This document shows, one piece after another, positions 1 through 9,065 of a DNA stretch of 36,615 bases; position 1 is the stretch's first letter, and each line of letters begins with the position of its first letter. The stretch spans positions 1-36,615 of the forward strand of contig JAAZMR010000122.1 in the NCBI GenBank assembly GCA_012798695.1, written 5' to 3'. Position numbers and translations under genes: made by a program. This DNA is from Bacillota bacterium (lineage in GTDB: Bacteria; Bacillota; Limnochordia; DTU087). The notes under the pieces were generated by a model. That model did not search any database. It had not been told where the DNA came from and was given only the letters and a program-made list of their open reading frames with translations.

Positions 1-671
1 AATGTTTCGGGGTTTCCACAATCCAGCCAATCCTCCACATTAAAGACTTCCATGGGCTCACCGTGATCGATCATGCGTTGGAGGCCGTCAGTGAGCTGAA
101 ATTCGCCTCCCATGCGAATATCCTCTTCGATAATCCCTGCCAAGCTGCGGAAAAGCAAGTCACTATTCTCTATATAATAGACTCCCACCACAGCCAGATT
201 CGTAGGAGGCTCTTTGGGTTTTTCGATCAGCTTGGTGATACGATTGCCTTCCAGCTGCACCACACCGAAGTTGCTGGGGTGATCAACCTCGCGCACACCA
301 ATAGCGGTGGTCCTCCGCTGCAGCACTGATCTCAGATCTGCCTGGACGATGGTATCTCCCAGGACAATCAAGACCGGTTCATCGGCCTGGATGCATTCTC
401 TGGTTAGGAAAATCGCATGCCCTAAGCCCAAACGCTCTTCCTGTTCTACAACTTGGACTCGCAGATCATATGTACTCTTGACATAATCAACGATCTTCTC
501 ACCCAAATAACCGACAACCAGTACAACTTCATCTATTCCCGTTGGCTGCAGGCTATCCAAAATGTGTCCTAGGATGGGTTTCCCCGCCACATGCACCAAT
601 GCCTTGGGTACCGTGTGGGTCTGAGGCCGTAATCGGCTGCCTACCCCTGCCACCGGTAATATAGCTTTCAC
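1..671 (-). CDS. Sugar-1-phosphate nucleotidyltransferase (partial, C-terminus beyond window)
   Basis: The first 223 residues of a nucleotidyltransferase are visible. It starts at GTG 671, two codons after an in-frame TAA, with GGAG about ten bases upstream. The N-terminus has the glycine-rich nucleotide-binding loop GVGSRLRP followed by VPKAL, as in glucose-1-phosphate thymidylyl- and uridylyltransferases. Later landmarks are VLGDTIV (metal-binding Asp), EKPKEP, a GVYYI strand and GGEFQLTD. Enzymes of this family join NTP and a sugar-1-phosphate to give an NDP-sugar for cell-surface glycan or LPS synthesis. The nucleotide and sugar cannot be told from this part. It lies 35 bases after lpxC and is probably co-transcribed. 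Family assignment is firm; substrate is open. Confidence 0.88.
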   Translation of the reverse strand, partial: MKAILPVAGVGSRLRPQTHTVPKALVHVAGKPILGHILDSLQPTGIDEVVLVVGYLGEKIVDYVKSTYDLRVQVVEQEERLGLGHAIFLTRECIQADEPVLIVLGDTIVQADLRSVLQRRTTAIGVREVDHPSNFGVVQLEGNRITKLIEKPKEPPTNLAVVGVYYIENSDLLFRSLAGIIEEDIRMGGEFQLTDGLQRMIDHGEPMEVFNVEDWLDCGNPET

Positions 672-706
672 CGATTAACCACTCCAATCGTCTGGTGGTT
701 ACGCTT

Positions 707-1516
707 TTAGATCCTGTACATGAGCTCTCTATTTAGTCCATGCCCAGAACGCACAGCAAAAATGTGGGCCTGCAGAAATCCCAATAACCCCATATCGCCC
801 ACAACATCTAGGATCTTATGCCTAACGATCTCGTCACTATAGCGAAGAGAATTGCGATATCCCTCCTCATCCACAATGACAACACAATCCAGATCTCCAC
901 CACGACCTAAGCCCTGCTGTTGGAGCTGCTCAATATCGCACCCGAAGACTAGTGTGCGTGCTTTGGCCAGCTCTCGCTCAAATACTGCCTCGGTAATGGT
1001 ATACTCCCCAAACTGAGTGCCTACTACCGGATGGTCAGTTACAAAAGTATAGGTGATCTTCAATTCATCTGCCGGGAGGGCAATCATATGACTACCATTT
1101 CTGGATACCCATACAGGTGCCTGTAACCGAACATAACGTCGGGGCACCGCCTGTTTACTCAAACCTGCTTCTCTCAGGATATCCACAAAAGCCTGGGCAC
1201 TGCCATCCCCAAGCGGAATCTCTCCAGCATTCAGCTCCACGATGACATTATCTATACCCATCCCCCGCAAAGCAGCTATGAGATGCTCCACTGTCATGAT
1301 TCGGGCAACACCATTGCCTAAGGTGGTATTTCTATTAGTTGATACAATGTGTTCTGCCGTAGCTGGGATTTCCGGCTTCCCCGGTAAGTCTATCCGCCGA
1401 AACATAATACCTGTATGGGCAGGAGCTGGCAACAACCGCATATGAACCGGGATCCCCGAATGCAGTGTCTTCCCCGTATAGGCCACGGGTACCCGCAGCG
1501 TTTGCTGCTCTGTCAA
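707..1516 (-). CDS. lpxC: UDP-3-O-acyl-N-acetylglucosamine deacetylase LpxC
   Basis: LpxC is the zinc-dependent deacetylase that commits UDP-acyl-GlcNAc to lipid A synthesis in the cytoplasm. The zinc ligands are visible: the His in TVEHLIAAL, the HKILDVVGD motif (His and Asp), and a further conserved His in SGHGLN. LGDGSAQAF is also typical. I prefer TTG 1516, which gives 269 residues. It lies behind AAGGAAGAAGGTGGG and places the N-terminus exactly where E. coli LpxC begins, 21 residues through the HSG/HTG motif. An upstream GTG at 1564 would add 16 residues. It follows the ABC ATPase gene. Presence of LpxC implies an LPS-type outer membrane. Confidence 0.96.
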   Translation of the reverse strand: MTEQQTLRVPVAYTGKTLHSGIPVHMRLLPAPAHTGIMFRRIDLPGKPEIPATAEHIVSTNRNTTLGNGVARIMTVEHLIAALRGMGIDNVIVELNAGEIPLGDGSAQAFVDILREAGLSKQAVPRRYVRLQAPVWVSRNGSHMIALPADELKITYTFVTDHPVVGTQFGEYTITEAVFERELAKARTLVFGCDIEQLQQQGLGRGGDLDCVVIVDEEGYRNSLRYSDEIVRHKILDVVGDMGLLGFLQAHIFAVRSGHGLNRELMYRI

Positions 1517-1648
1517 GATCCCACCTTCTTCCTTGACAAGATGATAGTATTCTCTGGGAATCACTCCCTTAATTCTCTTTCGTTCGAGGCGAAAGGCCCT
1601 GTTTCCTGCTTAGCATCTGTCAAAGTTAGTCACTTTAGTTATGCTATC

Positions 1649-2377
1649 CTAAGCCACCAACAGCCGCTTATATTTTCTGCCGATCTCCGACCTAGGTTGT
1701 GTGAAGATCTCAGCTGGTATGCCTTCTTCTACTATTTTGCCATGATCCATCAGGATAATGCGATCGGCTACTTTCAGAGCAAAGGAAACCTCATGGGTAA
1801 CGATGACCATGGTAGCCCGTGTATTGCGTGCCAAGGCCTCCATAACATCTAAAACCTCGCCCACCAGTATCGGGTCCAAAGAAGCGGTTGGCTCATCCAA
1901 CAGCATTATTTCTGGGTTGAGAGCCAGTGCCCGGGCGATACCTATTCGCTGCTGCTGGCCACCAGATAGCTCTTCTGGCCGGCTATCCTTACTGTCACTC
2001 AGCTCTACCTTCTGAAGAGCATCTAGTGCCTTAAGTTCTGCTTCTTGAGAATCCATACCACTCAAGACCAACCCAAACATGACATTTTCCTTGACAGTGA
2101 GCCGTTTGATCAAATTGAAGTGCTGAAAAACAAACCCCACCCGGCGACGGAATTGGAGGAGCTCTTGAGTGGACATATCAATCACCGACTGGCCGTTGAA
2201 GAAGATTTCGCCACTATCTGGTTCGGTTAGCCGGTTGACACAGCGAATCAAGGTGGATTTGCCACAACCACTAGGGCCCATGACCACCAGAATCTCACCC
2301 TGTGAGACATCTAGACTGACACCATCTAGGGCCTGGGTCTTACCATAGCTCTTCTTTAGATCATATACCTGCAACAC
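1649..2377 (-). CDS. ABC transporter ATP-binding protein, polar amino-acid/phosphonate type
   Basis: This is a complete ABC ATPase. From GTG 2377 it has Walker A GPSGCGKST (about residues 34-42), Q-loop FQHFNLIKRLTV, signature LSGGQQQR, Walker B IMLLDEPTASLDP and H-loop VTHE. The text around the Q-loop resembles GlnQ- or PhnC-type importers more than LptB, MlaF or MacB ATPases. The start at 2377 is preferred because GAGGTG lies six bases upstream. A longer reading from ATG 2443 adds 22 residues that include one arm of an inverted repeat and is unlikely. The upstream neighbour is a 710-residue permease-like protein, probably its membrane partner. No substrate-binding protein is seen nearby. 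Family is certain; substrate unknown. Confidence 0.9.
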   Translation of the reverse strand: MLQVYDLKKSYGKTQALDGVSLDVSQGEILVVMGPSGCGKSTLIRCVNRLTEPDSGEIFFNGQSVIDMSTQELLQFRRRVGFVFQHFNLIKRLTVKENVMFGLVLSGMDSQEAELKALDALQKVELSDSKDSRPEELSGGQQQRIGIARALALNPEIMLLDEPTASLDPILVGEVLDVMEALARNTRATMVIVTHEVSFALKVADRIILMDHGKIVEEGIPAEIFTQPRSEIGRKYKRLLVA

Positions 2378-2718
2378 GGCATTCACCTCATCTCTAGCGA
2401 AGGTAGTCCCTTTGCCTTCCAACCAATGCATATATAGCTTCATACTTTACCGGAAGAAATCAATGTCTGCCATTTCGGTAATTGCTGCTTGTCTTGGCAT
2501 CCACACCGGTCATAGAGCCTATCAAAGGCCTTGATGCCCGATAGAGCCATGTGGTGTTGTATATCAAGTACGGTTGTGTCCTGTCGCGGCTGGAAGGCAA
2601 AGGCACTACCCTCGCTTGCTCTATCTCACAGTCAACAAGTGCTTCCGCTTCCGATACTTCCCAGGTTCCTGTACAAGAGTCTCATTTCTTCTCTGTTCAT
2701 ACTGACTGTGTGCTTAGT
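2378..2718. repeat. Gene-free stretch with a long imperfect inverted repeat
   Basis: This 341-base gap separates the permease-like gene from the ATPase. It holds two 29-base arms in opposite orientation, at 2396-2424 and 2588-2616, that match at 26 of 29 positions around the core AAGGCAAAG. About 163 bases lie between them. The arms could pair in RNA or be the ends of a small non-coding insertion. No gene is seen in between: the longest minus-strand start I found runs 22 codons (from 2700). No transposase or target duplication was recognised. Confidence 0.6.
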
Positions 2719-4851
2719 CTACCTAAATCTCTGTCGCCGGCGATTAAGCAGATACATGATGCCAGGACGACCCGAGGGGATCACTATTTCCCGCATGATC
2801 TGCACATAGGACAATCCCAGAGCTTGGCCCGCCATCATTTCACTCGTATCGACCGGACTGAACTTCTCGGAAAAAGCAGCAGTCAGTAGGCCGAGGAAAG
2901 CACCGACCATCACTACATGCCCGAGATTGATCAGTGGTATCTGAGCTCTGGCAGCGACATAAACCAAGAGCAACAAGACAGCCCCCAGCACTGTCCCAAT
3001 AATCTTAACAGGATCAAGCCACTTCTTCCACCCTTTGTTGGCCCGCTTCTGTGAAAGCATTTGCCGCATAGTACTAAAAACGGAAGCATGGTCAAGTACC
3101 AACGACATTAGGGTAAAGACTACTGCTAGAAGCCCGGCAATAGTAGCACGTACCTCTCGCAGTACTCTGACCAATTCAGCTCTCGCATCGGGATTAATCA
3201 CTGCTACCGGCATCGTAAATGTAGTCACATATTGATTGTCCAAGGCATCCCGGATGACGGTCTGGGCTTCTTGACTGTCCATAGCCCCTTTGTCCAAGAC
3301 CAATTGGATCCGCTCACCGGGAATCACCTCACCGGCAATGTAGCGGTCAATCAGCTTGATGGATTGCCCGATCTCCTCATCCCGCAGATCGGGAAGGCTG
3401 TCTTTGACTTTACGAATCTGTTCGATAATAGCCTCGATATCCACCGACTGAACAGCATTGATCCTTCCTGCAATGTTGTTCAGGCTTGACTGCATGGCTT
3501 GAACATCCAAACTCTGCAGTGAAGTGACATCTGATTCGCCTTCAGTCCCTACCAAACTTCTAAAGAGCTTGTCCATCAGCAGCGATACTACTAAACCGCC
3601 AGGGGCAGAATCATTCCCGGCCATACCGCTATTCAGCTGACTAATTTGCTGCTGCAGCTGATCGAGTTGAACAAGGGCCTTCTCAAAAGTCTTCAGAGTA
3701 TCCTCTGCATTGGCTACAGTATCATTGGCGGCACTGGCCAGGCCCTCCAATTCATCTAGCAAGACCACACTTTCATCAATGGTCTGGATCAGCTGATATC
3801 GCTCATTGCTAATGTTTACTTCCCCTATGATAGCCCCGACGCGGTTGTCACTGGTAACCTTGTAGCCAGTTCGGATCATGGTTGAATCCACATCAGAAAT
3901 ATCACCCTGAATAATCACGCCAGAGGCCTCACCATTGGCTATCTCTATAATCTCTACGATAATGTTGTCTTCTTGCACTAGATCATTGCGGGTTAGGCCT
4001 GTGCCTGCCGTTCCCTGTAACACGATCTTGTTGCCGACATGAAGCGGCTCCAGACCGGTAATAGGTATGGTGACTTGAGATGCATAGCTTAGCAAGAAAG
4101 CTTTCATCTCCGCCAAGGTCTTGATAAAAGACTTGGATGTCTCTCCTTCGTTATCCAAGGTGATATTATCCAGCACTACGGGATGATACTGATCCTGTAG
4201 TGTATTCATGATCTGGGCAGCTGTCTTGCTGATATCATCAACTTCAAATCCCATAGGGAAACGCACTTCCAGGATCTGGTATCGATCAAGGATCTCCTGG
4301 ACAGCCTTGCTGACAGACTGACTATCCCCGACAGATTGAAGCAGCACATAGAGATTATCAGAATCGCGAAACACAAACCTCACTCCCGGCAGTGTCTCTA
4401 CTTCATTGATAATCTGGTTGCGAAAACCTGCGTGTACTCCCTGAATCACCACACTCGGTTCAATGATCATGGTCATACCGGCACTACCGGGCAAATCATA
4501 GAGAGTGCTCCGTATGCTCTGCAGCCTCTCCTTGGTCTCCAATTCCCTAGGCAAGGCTAGGAAAATATTGGCCTTACCGGCAATGGATACACTCTCCTTG
4601 ATTTTGGCACCAGGCAGCTCTTTCTCAATCAGCCCCTCTAGTGCCTGCATGCCGGCATCCTTAGCTTCTTCCCGCAGATGCAGAATCAGATCATATTCAC
4701 CATATTCGCCGATCAAACCATCGATAGTATCGCCAAAGTAGGCATCGACAGCTCGAGCGACACCGGCTGATAGGATCGTCCCTACCAAAATGCTTACAAA
4801 GATGAGTACCAACCAATCTTTACCGAAGCCATCGCGAAATAATGCCATCAT
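2719..4851 (-). CDS. Large permease-like membrane protein, MacB/FtsX-like topology, EAA-like C-terminus
   Basis: I do not recognise the family with certainty. The 710-residue protein has a membrane segment at about 13-33, a roughly 530-residue extracytoplasmic region, and three more membrane segments near 570-588, 617-635 and 641-662. The outer region includes a probable coiled coil near 355-410 (LDELEGL to QQQISQL). This layout matches FtsX/MacB permeases. The cytoplasmic tail reads AGQALGLSYVQIMREIVIPS, close to the EAA loop of binding-protein-dependent permeases, which docks on the ATPase. The next gene encodes an ABC ATPase, so the two likely form one transporter. The outer region could reach into the periplasm toward lipid or LPS machinery; that is inference. 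It starts at ATG 4851 behind GGGGGGGACC and has its own promoter. Confidence 0.7.
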   Translation of the reverse strand: MMALFRDGFGKDWLVLIFVSILVGTILSAGVARAVDAYFGDTIDGLIGEYGEYDLILHLREEAKDAGMQALEGLIEKELPGAKIKESVSIAGKANIFLALPRELETKERLQSIRSTLYDLPGSAGMTMIIEPSVVIQGVHAGFRNQIINEVETLPGVRFVFRDSDNLYVLLQSVGDSQSVSKAVQEILDRYQILEVRFPMGFEVDDISKTAAQIMNTLQDQYHPVVLDNITLDNEGETSKSFIKTLAEMKAFLLSYASQVTIPITGLEPLHVGNKIVLQGTAGTGLTRNDLVQEDNIIVEIIEIANGEASGVIIQGDISDVDSTMIRTGYKVTSDNRVGAIIGEVNISNERYQLIQTIDESVVLLDELEGLASAANDTVANAEDTLKTFEKALVQLDQLQQQISQLNSGMAGNDSAPGGLVVSLLMDKLFRSLVGTEGESDVTSLQSLDVQAMQSSLNNIAGRINAVQSVDIEAIIEQIRKVKDSLPDLRDEEIGQSIKLIDRYIAGEVIPGERIQLVLDKGAMDSQEAQTVIRDALDNQYVTTFTMPVAVINPDARAELVRVLREVRATIAGLLAVVFTLMSLVLDHASVFSTMRQMLSQKRANKGWKKWLDPVKIIGTVLGAVLLLLVYVAARAQIPLINLGHVVMVGAFLGLLTAAFSEKFSPVDTSEMMAGQALGLSYVQIMREIVIPSGRPGIMYLLNRRRQRFR

Positions 4852-4879
4852 TGCCGTTGGTCCCCCCCATCCGAAAAAT

Positions 4880-4888
4880 ATTATAACA
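4880..4888 (-). promoter_or_regulatory. Extended -10 promoter for the permease/ATPase/lpxC unit
   Basis: The minus strand reads TGTTATAAT, a perfect extended -10 (TGnTATAAT) for a housekeeping sigma factor, 29 bases before the permease start. No good -35 box lies at the normal distance, which is acceptable for extended -10 promoters. It sits between the lptA terminator and the permease gene, so it probably starts a separate transcript. Confidence 0.6.
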
Positions 4889-4961
4889 TGGGGGTAATCG
4901 GCAAATCATATGCAATTCCTGTAGCTAGTGCTAACTGTTTGATAGAGAGGCCAGTAATTGC

Positions 4962-4983
4962 AAAAGACGGGCATTTCTGCCCG
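4962..4983 (-). terminator. Intrinsic terminator after lptA
   Basis: On the minus strand CGGGCA-GAAA-TGCCCG forms a six-base-pair stem with a GAAA tetraloop, followed by TCTTTT. It lies about 75 bases past the lptA stop and before the next promoter. The stem is short and the T tract is interrupted, so read-through is possible. Confidence 0.6.
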
Positions 4984-5058
4984 CCTTCGCCACATATTCT
5001 TCCAGCAGATCGCCTGTAGGTGTGTACTCATACCTAGGTCAGGCGAAACAGCATTTCA

Positions 5059-5835
5059 TTACTGGTCATCCTCTGATGTGTCATCAGACTCCAGAGTAAA
5101 TTCAGCATATGTAGGTCCATATACTACCGCTTCATCAGTGGAAAGGTTAATCACGACTTTGGTGCCAGTCAAGACACTGCCATCATTGGTCTCCAACCGA
5201 ACATCACCGGTAAGCACAGCCCGTTCCTGTCCATCGTCATAATCGAGTTCATCAGCCCAAGCTTTTCGATCTGCCTCTATCAGCCGTACTTTTCCCCGGG
5301 CTAAGACCCGTTTACCAGCCTCTTCCACCTGCATCCATTGTGACCATACCTCGATTTTGGTAGCCCCGGCTGTCTCCCCTTCGGATTCCCGCTGCTTGAG
5401 GTAAACATTACCCTCCAATACATACTTTTCCCGGGCAAAATCCGCCTTCATGTTTTTTGCCTGGGCATCAACATCCTTTTGAGTGATTGTCACATTACCA
5501 GTTAATTCCGCTTGGTCCTCACTCTGATCATAGACAAGTCTCTGGGCAGTTAATCGACTATCCCGAGTCAAGATTTCTACAAAACCTTCTACAGGCTCGA
5601 TAATGGCTATCTTCTTTTTGAGGTGGAATACCCCAGCCTCAGCTTCCGGTGTGTCTGTATGAATACGTACCTTGATCAAATCTTGATCTGGCTCGGCTTG
5701 CGCGGTATCGCCAGTAGCTGCCCAGCTCGCATTTTGGCCAAGTATCCCCAAGAGAATGAACGAGGCCAAGACTAAGCTGCCTACTAACCAACCCCACTGC
5801 CTTGCCATCCTGCTGACTCCCATGTTATTGCCCAT
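5059..5835 (-). CDS. lptA: LptA/OstA-like periplasmic LPS transport protein
   Basis: This 258-residue protein has a signal peptide (hydrophobic run about residues 16-36, ending QNASWAA) and an OstA/LptA-type beta-jellyroll region. That region repeats strands such as LTAQRLVYDQSEDQAELTGN, MKADFAREKYVLEGNV and AWADELDYDDGQERAVLTGD. LptA forms the periplasmic bridge that carries LPS from the inner-membrane LptC/F/G complex to LptD. The acidic tail ends SDDTSEDDQ. The start overlaps the end of lptC by eleven bases, so translation is probably coupled. It is longer than E. coli LptA (about 185 residues). ATG 5823 is an alternative start. It is the last gene of the lptDCA unit and a terminator follows. 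Confidence 0.82.
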   Translation of the reverse strand: MGNNMGVSRMARQWGWLVGSLVLASFILLGILGQNASWAATGDTAQAEPDQDLIKVRIHTDTPEAEAGVFHLKKKIAIIEPVEGFVEILTRDSRLTAQRLVYDQSEDQAELTGNVTITQKDVDAQAKNMKADFAREKYVLEGNVYLKQRESEGETAGATKIEVWSQWMQVEEAGKRVLARGKVRLIEADRKAWADELDYDDGQERAVLTGDVRLETNDGSVLTGTKVVINLSTDEAVVYGPTYAEFTLESDDTSEDDQ

Positions 5836-6544
5836 CCCCTTCCTCGCTCGGCTGCTTATCTGACGTATGCGCGCCGATCCTGAACTCTATCTCACTCGGT
5901 CCAATGAGGCGCAATTCCTCCTGTTGTCTATCATAAACGATATTATCAGTCCAGATGGTATGCAAATCATCCCATACCACCACATCACCTTGCAGATATA
6001 ACCGATCGGTCTTTACATGAGCCTGCAGCTGCCTACTACTAGCATTAAGGCCATCGATCTGCAACTGGGCCGGTACCGGCACTGTCAAGATCTCGGTACT
6101 GCCATCCCATTGCAGTCTTTGACTTTGAAAGACTATGTCCCCTTCTCGAGTAACATGGATATCCCCTTCCAGCTCAAAATTATCTTTGGCTTCTAACCAT
6201 TGGCCGGCCCTGGCCACAATACCATAGGCCGGCTCACCCTCCTGGTAGATAACCCCATCCTTCAGCCCCTCAAAGGTGACATGACCACCATCCTCAGTCC
6301 GCTTAACTATATCAAAATAGAGCTGATACTGTTTCTGTCCGTCTTTGCGCCCGACAAATTCCACCCCACTAAACTGAGTAGGCGGATCGCCGGCTTCGGG
6401 TGGGTGAGATGGAGGTGGTGTTTGGGAAAGTGGCTCACTTGGCCTCAAGGGCAAATAACCTACCTCGACCAAGACTATGACCATAACTACGATAAGCAGT
6501 CCGGCAGCCAGTATGAATCTGAACCTTCTCGGCAAGGGCAACAC
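5825..6544 (-). CDS. lptC: LptC-like membrane-anchored LPS transport protein
   Basis: The 239-residue protein has one N-terminal membrane anchor (about residues 9-29), a proline-rich linker (SQTPPPSHPP) and OstA/LptC-like beta-strand repeats such as FELEGDIHVTREGDIVFQSQ and YLQGDVVVWDDLHTIWTDN. LptC sits in the inner membrane with LptF/G and hands LPS to LptA. It starts at GTG 6544 behind AGGGAGGGT, ten bases after the lptD stop, and overlaps lptA. Order lptD-lptC-lptA and the single anchor favour LptC over a second LptA. Primary sequence is weakly conserved in this family, so the assignment depends partly on context. Confidence 0.75.
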   Translation of the reverse strand: MLPLPRRFRFILAAGLLIVVMVIVLVEVGYLPLRPSEPLSQTPPPSHPPEAGDPPTQFSGVEFVGRKDGQKQYQLYFDIVKRTEDGGHVTFEGLKDGVIYQEGEPAYGIVARAGQWLEAKDNFELEGDIHVTREGDIVFQSQRLQWDGSTEILTVPVPAQLQIDGLNASSRQLQAHVKTDRLYLQGDVVVWDDLHTIWTDNIVYDRQQEELRLIGPSEIEFRIGAHTSDKQPSEEGDGQ

Positions 6545-6554
6545 ACCCTCCCTC

Positions 6555-8939
6555 TTACTTGCTTTCGGTAGTTCCGGAAACTTGGGAAATCAGGTCAGTG
6601 AGGCCATCAACTCTCACATCTAACCGATCCCCGGCCCCCATCGCCAACCTTGTCTGGGGTAAGGCATTGATGGAATACTCCAGCCATACTGTTCCATTCA
6701 GTTGATCATAGCGCAATCTCAGTTCCCGGCAGTGCAAATCCAAAGCCAACATGGCACTGCTTTTCGTCCATTGTTCTTTGACCCCACTATATCCAGCTAC
6801 GTACTCAAATCTCCAGCGATGGGGAAGCGTAATCTGTACCTGACCATCTAAACAATCCCATTTATCATATGTGAAACTATAACTGGAACCAAACCGCAAG
6901 AACAGATCATCCCGAGGCATGAGGTTAATCATCCCCCTGGCACTCTTCCAAGCGTCTTCTTCTAGATCATAGCTTGCCCACACGTTCAATTCATATCGCT
7001 CACTGGGACGCAAGTGAACCTGGCCCACCAGATCATTGAAGGTGCCGCTCCAGAAATCGTATCCACTTCCTATGCTGGCTCCAAAGGTAGGAGTACGCCA
7101 GGAAAGTCGACCACTGAGGGTCTCGGAATTCTTCAACTCATCAAAGAGGAATGGAGAATAACCGATCACCCACTGATCTTTGTAGGAAACTTCCAATGTC
7201 AAAGGCTCCATTGGGCTTACCACTAACCGGGGGCGAGATGTCAAGATGGCACGAGACATATCCGCTTCCGACTTTTCGAAAGACCGCTGCCCGTTTTCCA
7301 GACTCTCATAGGAAGTCAAACCCCTATAACCATCTAACTCTACTGAGCCATCATAGGTCACATAAGCTTTGGGGCCAAGGTTGAATCGCTTAGTGCTGAT
7401 ACCCCCTTTTAAGGATAATTTGTTGCCCGCTAGCCCTCGTTCTTGTGGGTATGTTTCACGATAGCGGCCGGCCCCGGCCTGCAGCTGCATAGGCAAGCGT
7501 CCATCCAGAAGAGCCCATCCCCGCGATTGCCAGGTAACCTCGGGCATCCGTTGTAAAGTCTCCCAGGTAAAAGAAGTATAGTCTTTCCCTCGCAAAGCCG
7601 AATGGACATCTTGCTGCAGCTTTAGAGTCAACTGATCTTTGCCGGTCGTACGCTGCAAGTTATGGTCATATACGATGTAGCTCCCGGTACTATCTAGGGG
7701 CCCTATCCCCAGCGAATGCCCGGAACTAGACAATTGCCAGGTATCACTCAGGTGACGGCGATACTGCCAATCCAACTCCGTTTCAGTGATCAAGTTCCTC
7801 TGTTGGGTACGTCTATGTCCCGCCTTGACAGTATAGGCTTCGTTCTTTCCACTCTTCGTCAGTGTAATGGCAGGCTCCAGGCTCCATTGCTCATCCTCCA
7901 GCCCTGCCCCCGTCTGCAGCCAGTACTCGGTCCCCAATTCTACTCTAAATTCTGGGTTTAGCTGCCAATCCTGAAGCCAATCTCCCTCCCAGGTAAGCAT
8001 GCCATTTTGAGGATTCTGCAGTCGGTAGATCGAAAAAACACCCTTCCCAGCCACACCCCGATCATGGTAGGTATGATCAATACCTGTGCCAAAACCTTTT
8101 TTCTGCATATAGTCTAAGTGCAGCTTGCCATAGGATTCAGGCCCTCGATAGTAATTATAGGCCGTCTTGATAAACCAGCCTTCACTTTGACTGTACCCAA
8201 TCTGGGGCAGCTCAAAGGCACTTTCCTGACCCAATGGTATGACTAGAGAAGGCCAGTAGAATAGAGGAAGACGGCCTTCCCAGTATGATACACGCCGAAT
8301 GACAATTCGATCATCTGGATAGATCTCCAGTTCATCGGCTCGTAAGTGAAAATGTGGGTGTTCTAGATCACAGGTAGTGACACTGCCTCCATGGATGAAA
8401 ATCGCATCAGCTTCTGTCCCAATCGTATCTCCCCGTACATACAGATCACCTTTAAGGCCTTCACCGACGACAACCGCCTTGGCTTCACCGATCTGGGCTC
8501 TCTGATGTTTGAAGTCATACTCAAGGCTCTCACCTCGAATGTATTGCCCCGCTTGCTCTATCTGTACATGCCCACTGAAACGAGCTAGGTTCTCCCCGGT
8601 AACATAGTGCAACCAATCGGAATAGATGACCATATCCCGGTAATAAATCTGCACACCATCCTCAGCGATGATCTCCTTGCCACCGGCTAGAATTTGAATA
8701 GAACCATCAGCCTTGAGGATTACCCGCTCTCCTTGGGGATCCGCAGGTAATGCAGCAGCTGGCTCAACAGAAGAACCCGAAGCTGATGCTGAGCTTGGTG
8801 CAAGGTGAGCAGCCTGGGGCGCTGTGCTGACAGCCTCATCTTCGGCAGCCACAACTTGAGGTACTGCCAAGCAGGCAACCATCAGTGTCAAGAAAAAACA
8901 GAACCAATATATCTTTTCAGTCCATATCCTCCGGCCCAA
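6555..8939 (-). CDS. lptD: LPS assembly outer-membrane protein LptD
   Basis: LptD is the outer-membrane barrel that inserts LPS into the surface leaflet. The 794-residue protein has a signal peptide, a low-complexity Ala/Ser linker (about 35-65), an OstA N-domain (IYYRDMVIYSDWLHY, ARFSGHVQIEQ, RGESLEYDF) and the LptD hallmark around TTCDLEHPHFHLRADELEIY followed by PLFYWPSLVIPL. The rest is a long, aromatic-rich beta-barrel. Three cysteines remain after the signal peptide (TTCD, WDCLD, LHCRE), so the two-disulfide pattern of E. coli LptD is not kept. It starts at TTG 8939 with AGGAG eight bases upstream. It leads the lptD-lptC-lptA unit. Confidence 0.92.
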   Translation of the reverse strand: MGRRIWTEKIYWFCFFLTLMVACLAVPQVVAAEDEAVSTAPQAAHLAPSSASASGSSVEPAAALPADPQGERVILKADGSIQILAGGKEIIAEDGVQIYYRDMVIYSDWLHYVTGENLARFSGHVQIEQAGQYIRGESLEYDFKHQRAQIGEAKAVVVGEGLKGDLYVRGDTIGTEADAIFIHGGSVTTCDLEHPHFHLRADELEIYPDDRIVIRRVSYWEGRLPLFYWPSLVIPLGQESAFELPQIGYSQSEGWFIKTAYNYYRGPESYGKLHLDYMQKKGFGTGIDHTYHDRGVAGKGVFSIYRLQNPQNGMLTWEGDWLQDWQLNPEFRVELGTEYWLQTGAGLEDEQWSLEPAITLTKSGKNEAYTVKAGHRRTQQRNLITETELDWQYRRHLSDTWQLSSSGHSLGIGPLDSTGSYIVYDHNLQRTTGKDQLTLKLQQDVHSALRGKDYTSFTWETLQRMPEVTWQSRGWALLDGRLPMQLQAGAGRYRETYPQERGLAGNKLSLKGGISTKRFNLGPKAYVTYDGSVELDGYRGLTSYESLENGQRSFEKSEADMSRAILTSRPRLVVSPMEPLTLEVSYKDQWVIGYSPFLFDELKNSETLSGRLSWRTPTFGASIGSGYDFWSGTFNDLVGQVHLRPSERYELNVWASYDLEEDAWKSARGMINLMPRDDLFLRFGSSYSFTYDKWDCLDGQVQITLPHRWRFEYVAGYSGVKEQWTKSSAMLALDLHCRELRLRYDQLNGTVWLEYSINALPQTRLAMGAGDRLDVRVDGLTDLISQVSGTTESK

Positions 8940-9065
8940 TCGCTTCGCTCCTAGCTTCTCTCACCTAGACCTTGAAACCCTCAACCAAAGGAGTGAGTTT
9001 CTACAGATCTTTCGCTTTGGGCACGGTAATACCTGCTGGCGATAAACGGTAGGGCGCCAAGGGGA

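Noticed and set aside
1649-2377. ABC ATPase as LptB
   Set aside because: Q-loop and flanking text fit GlnQ/PhnC importers; typical LptB text is absent and the gene is not next to lptA.
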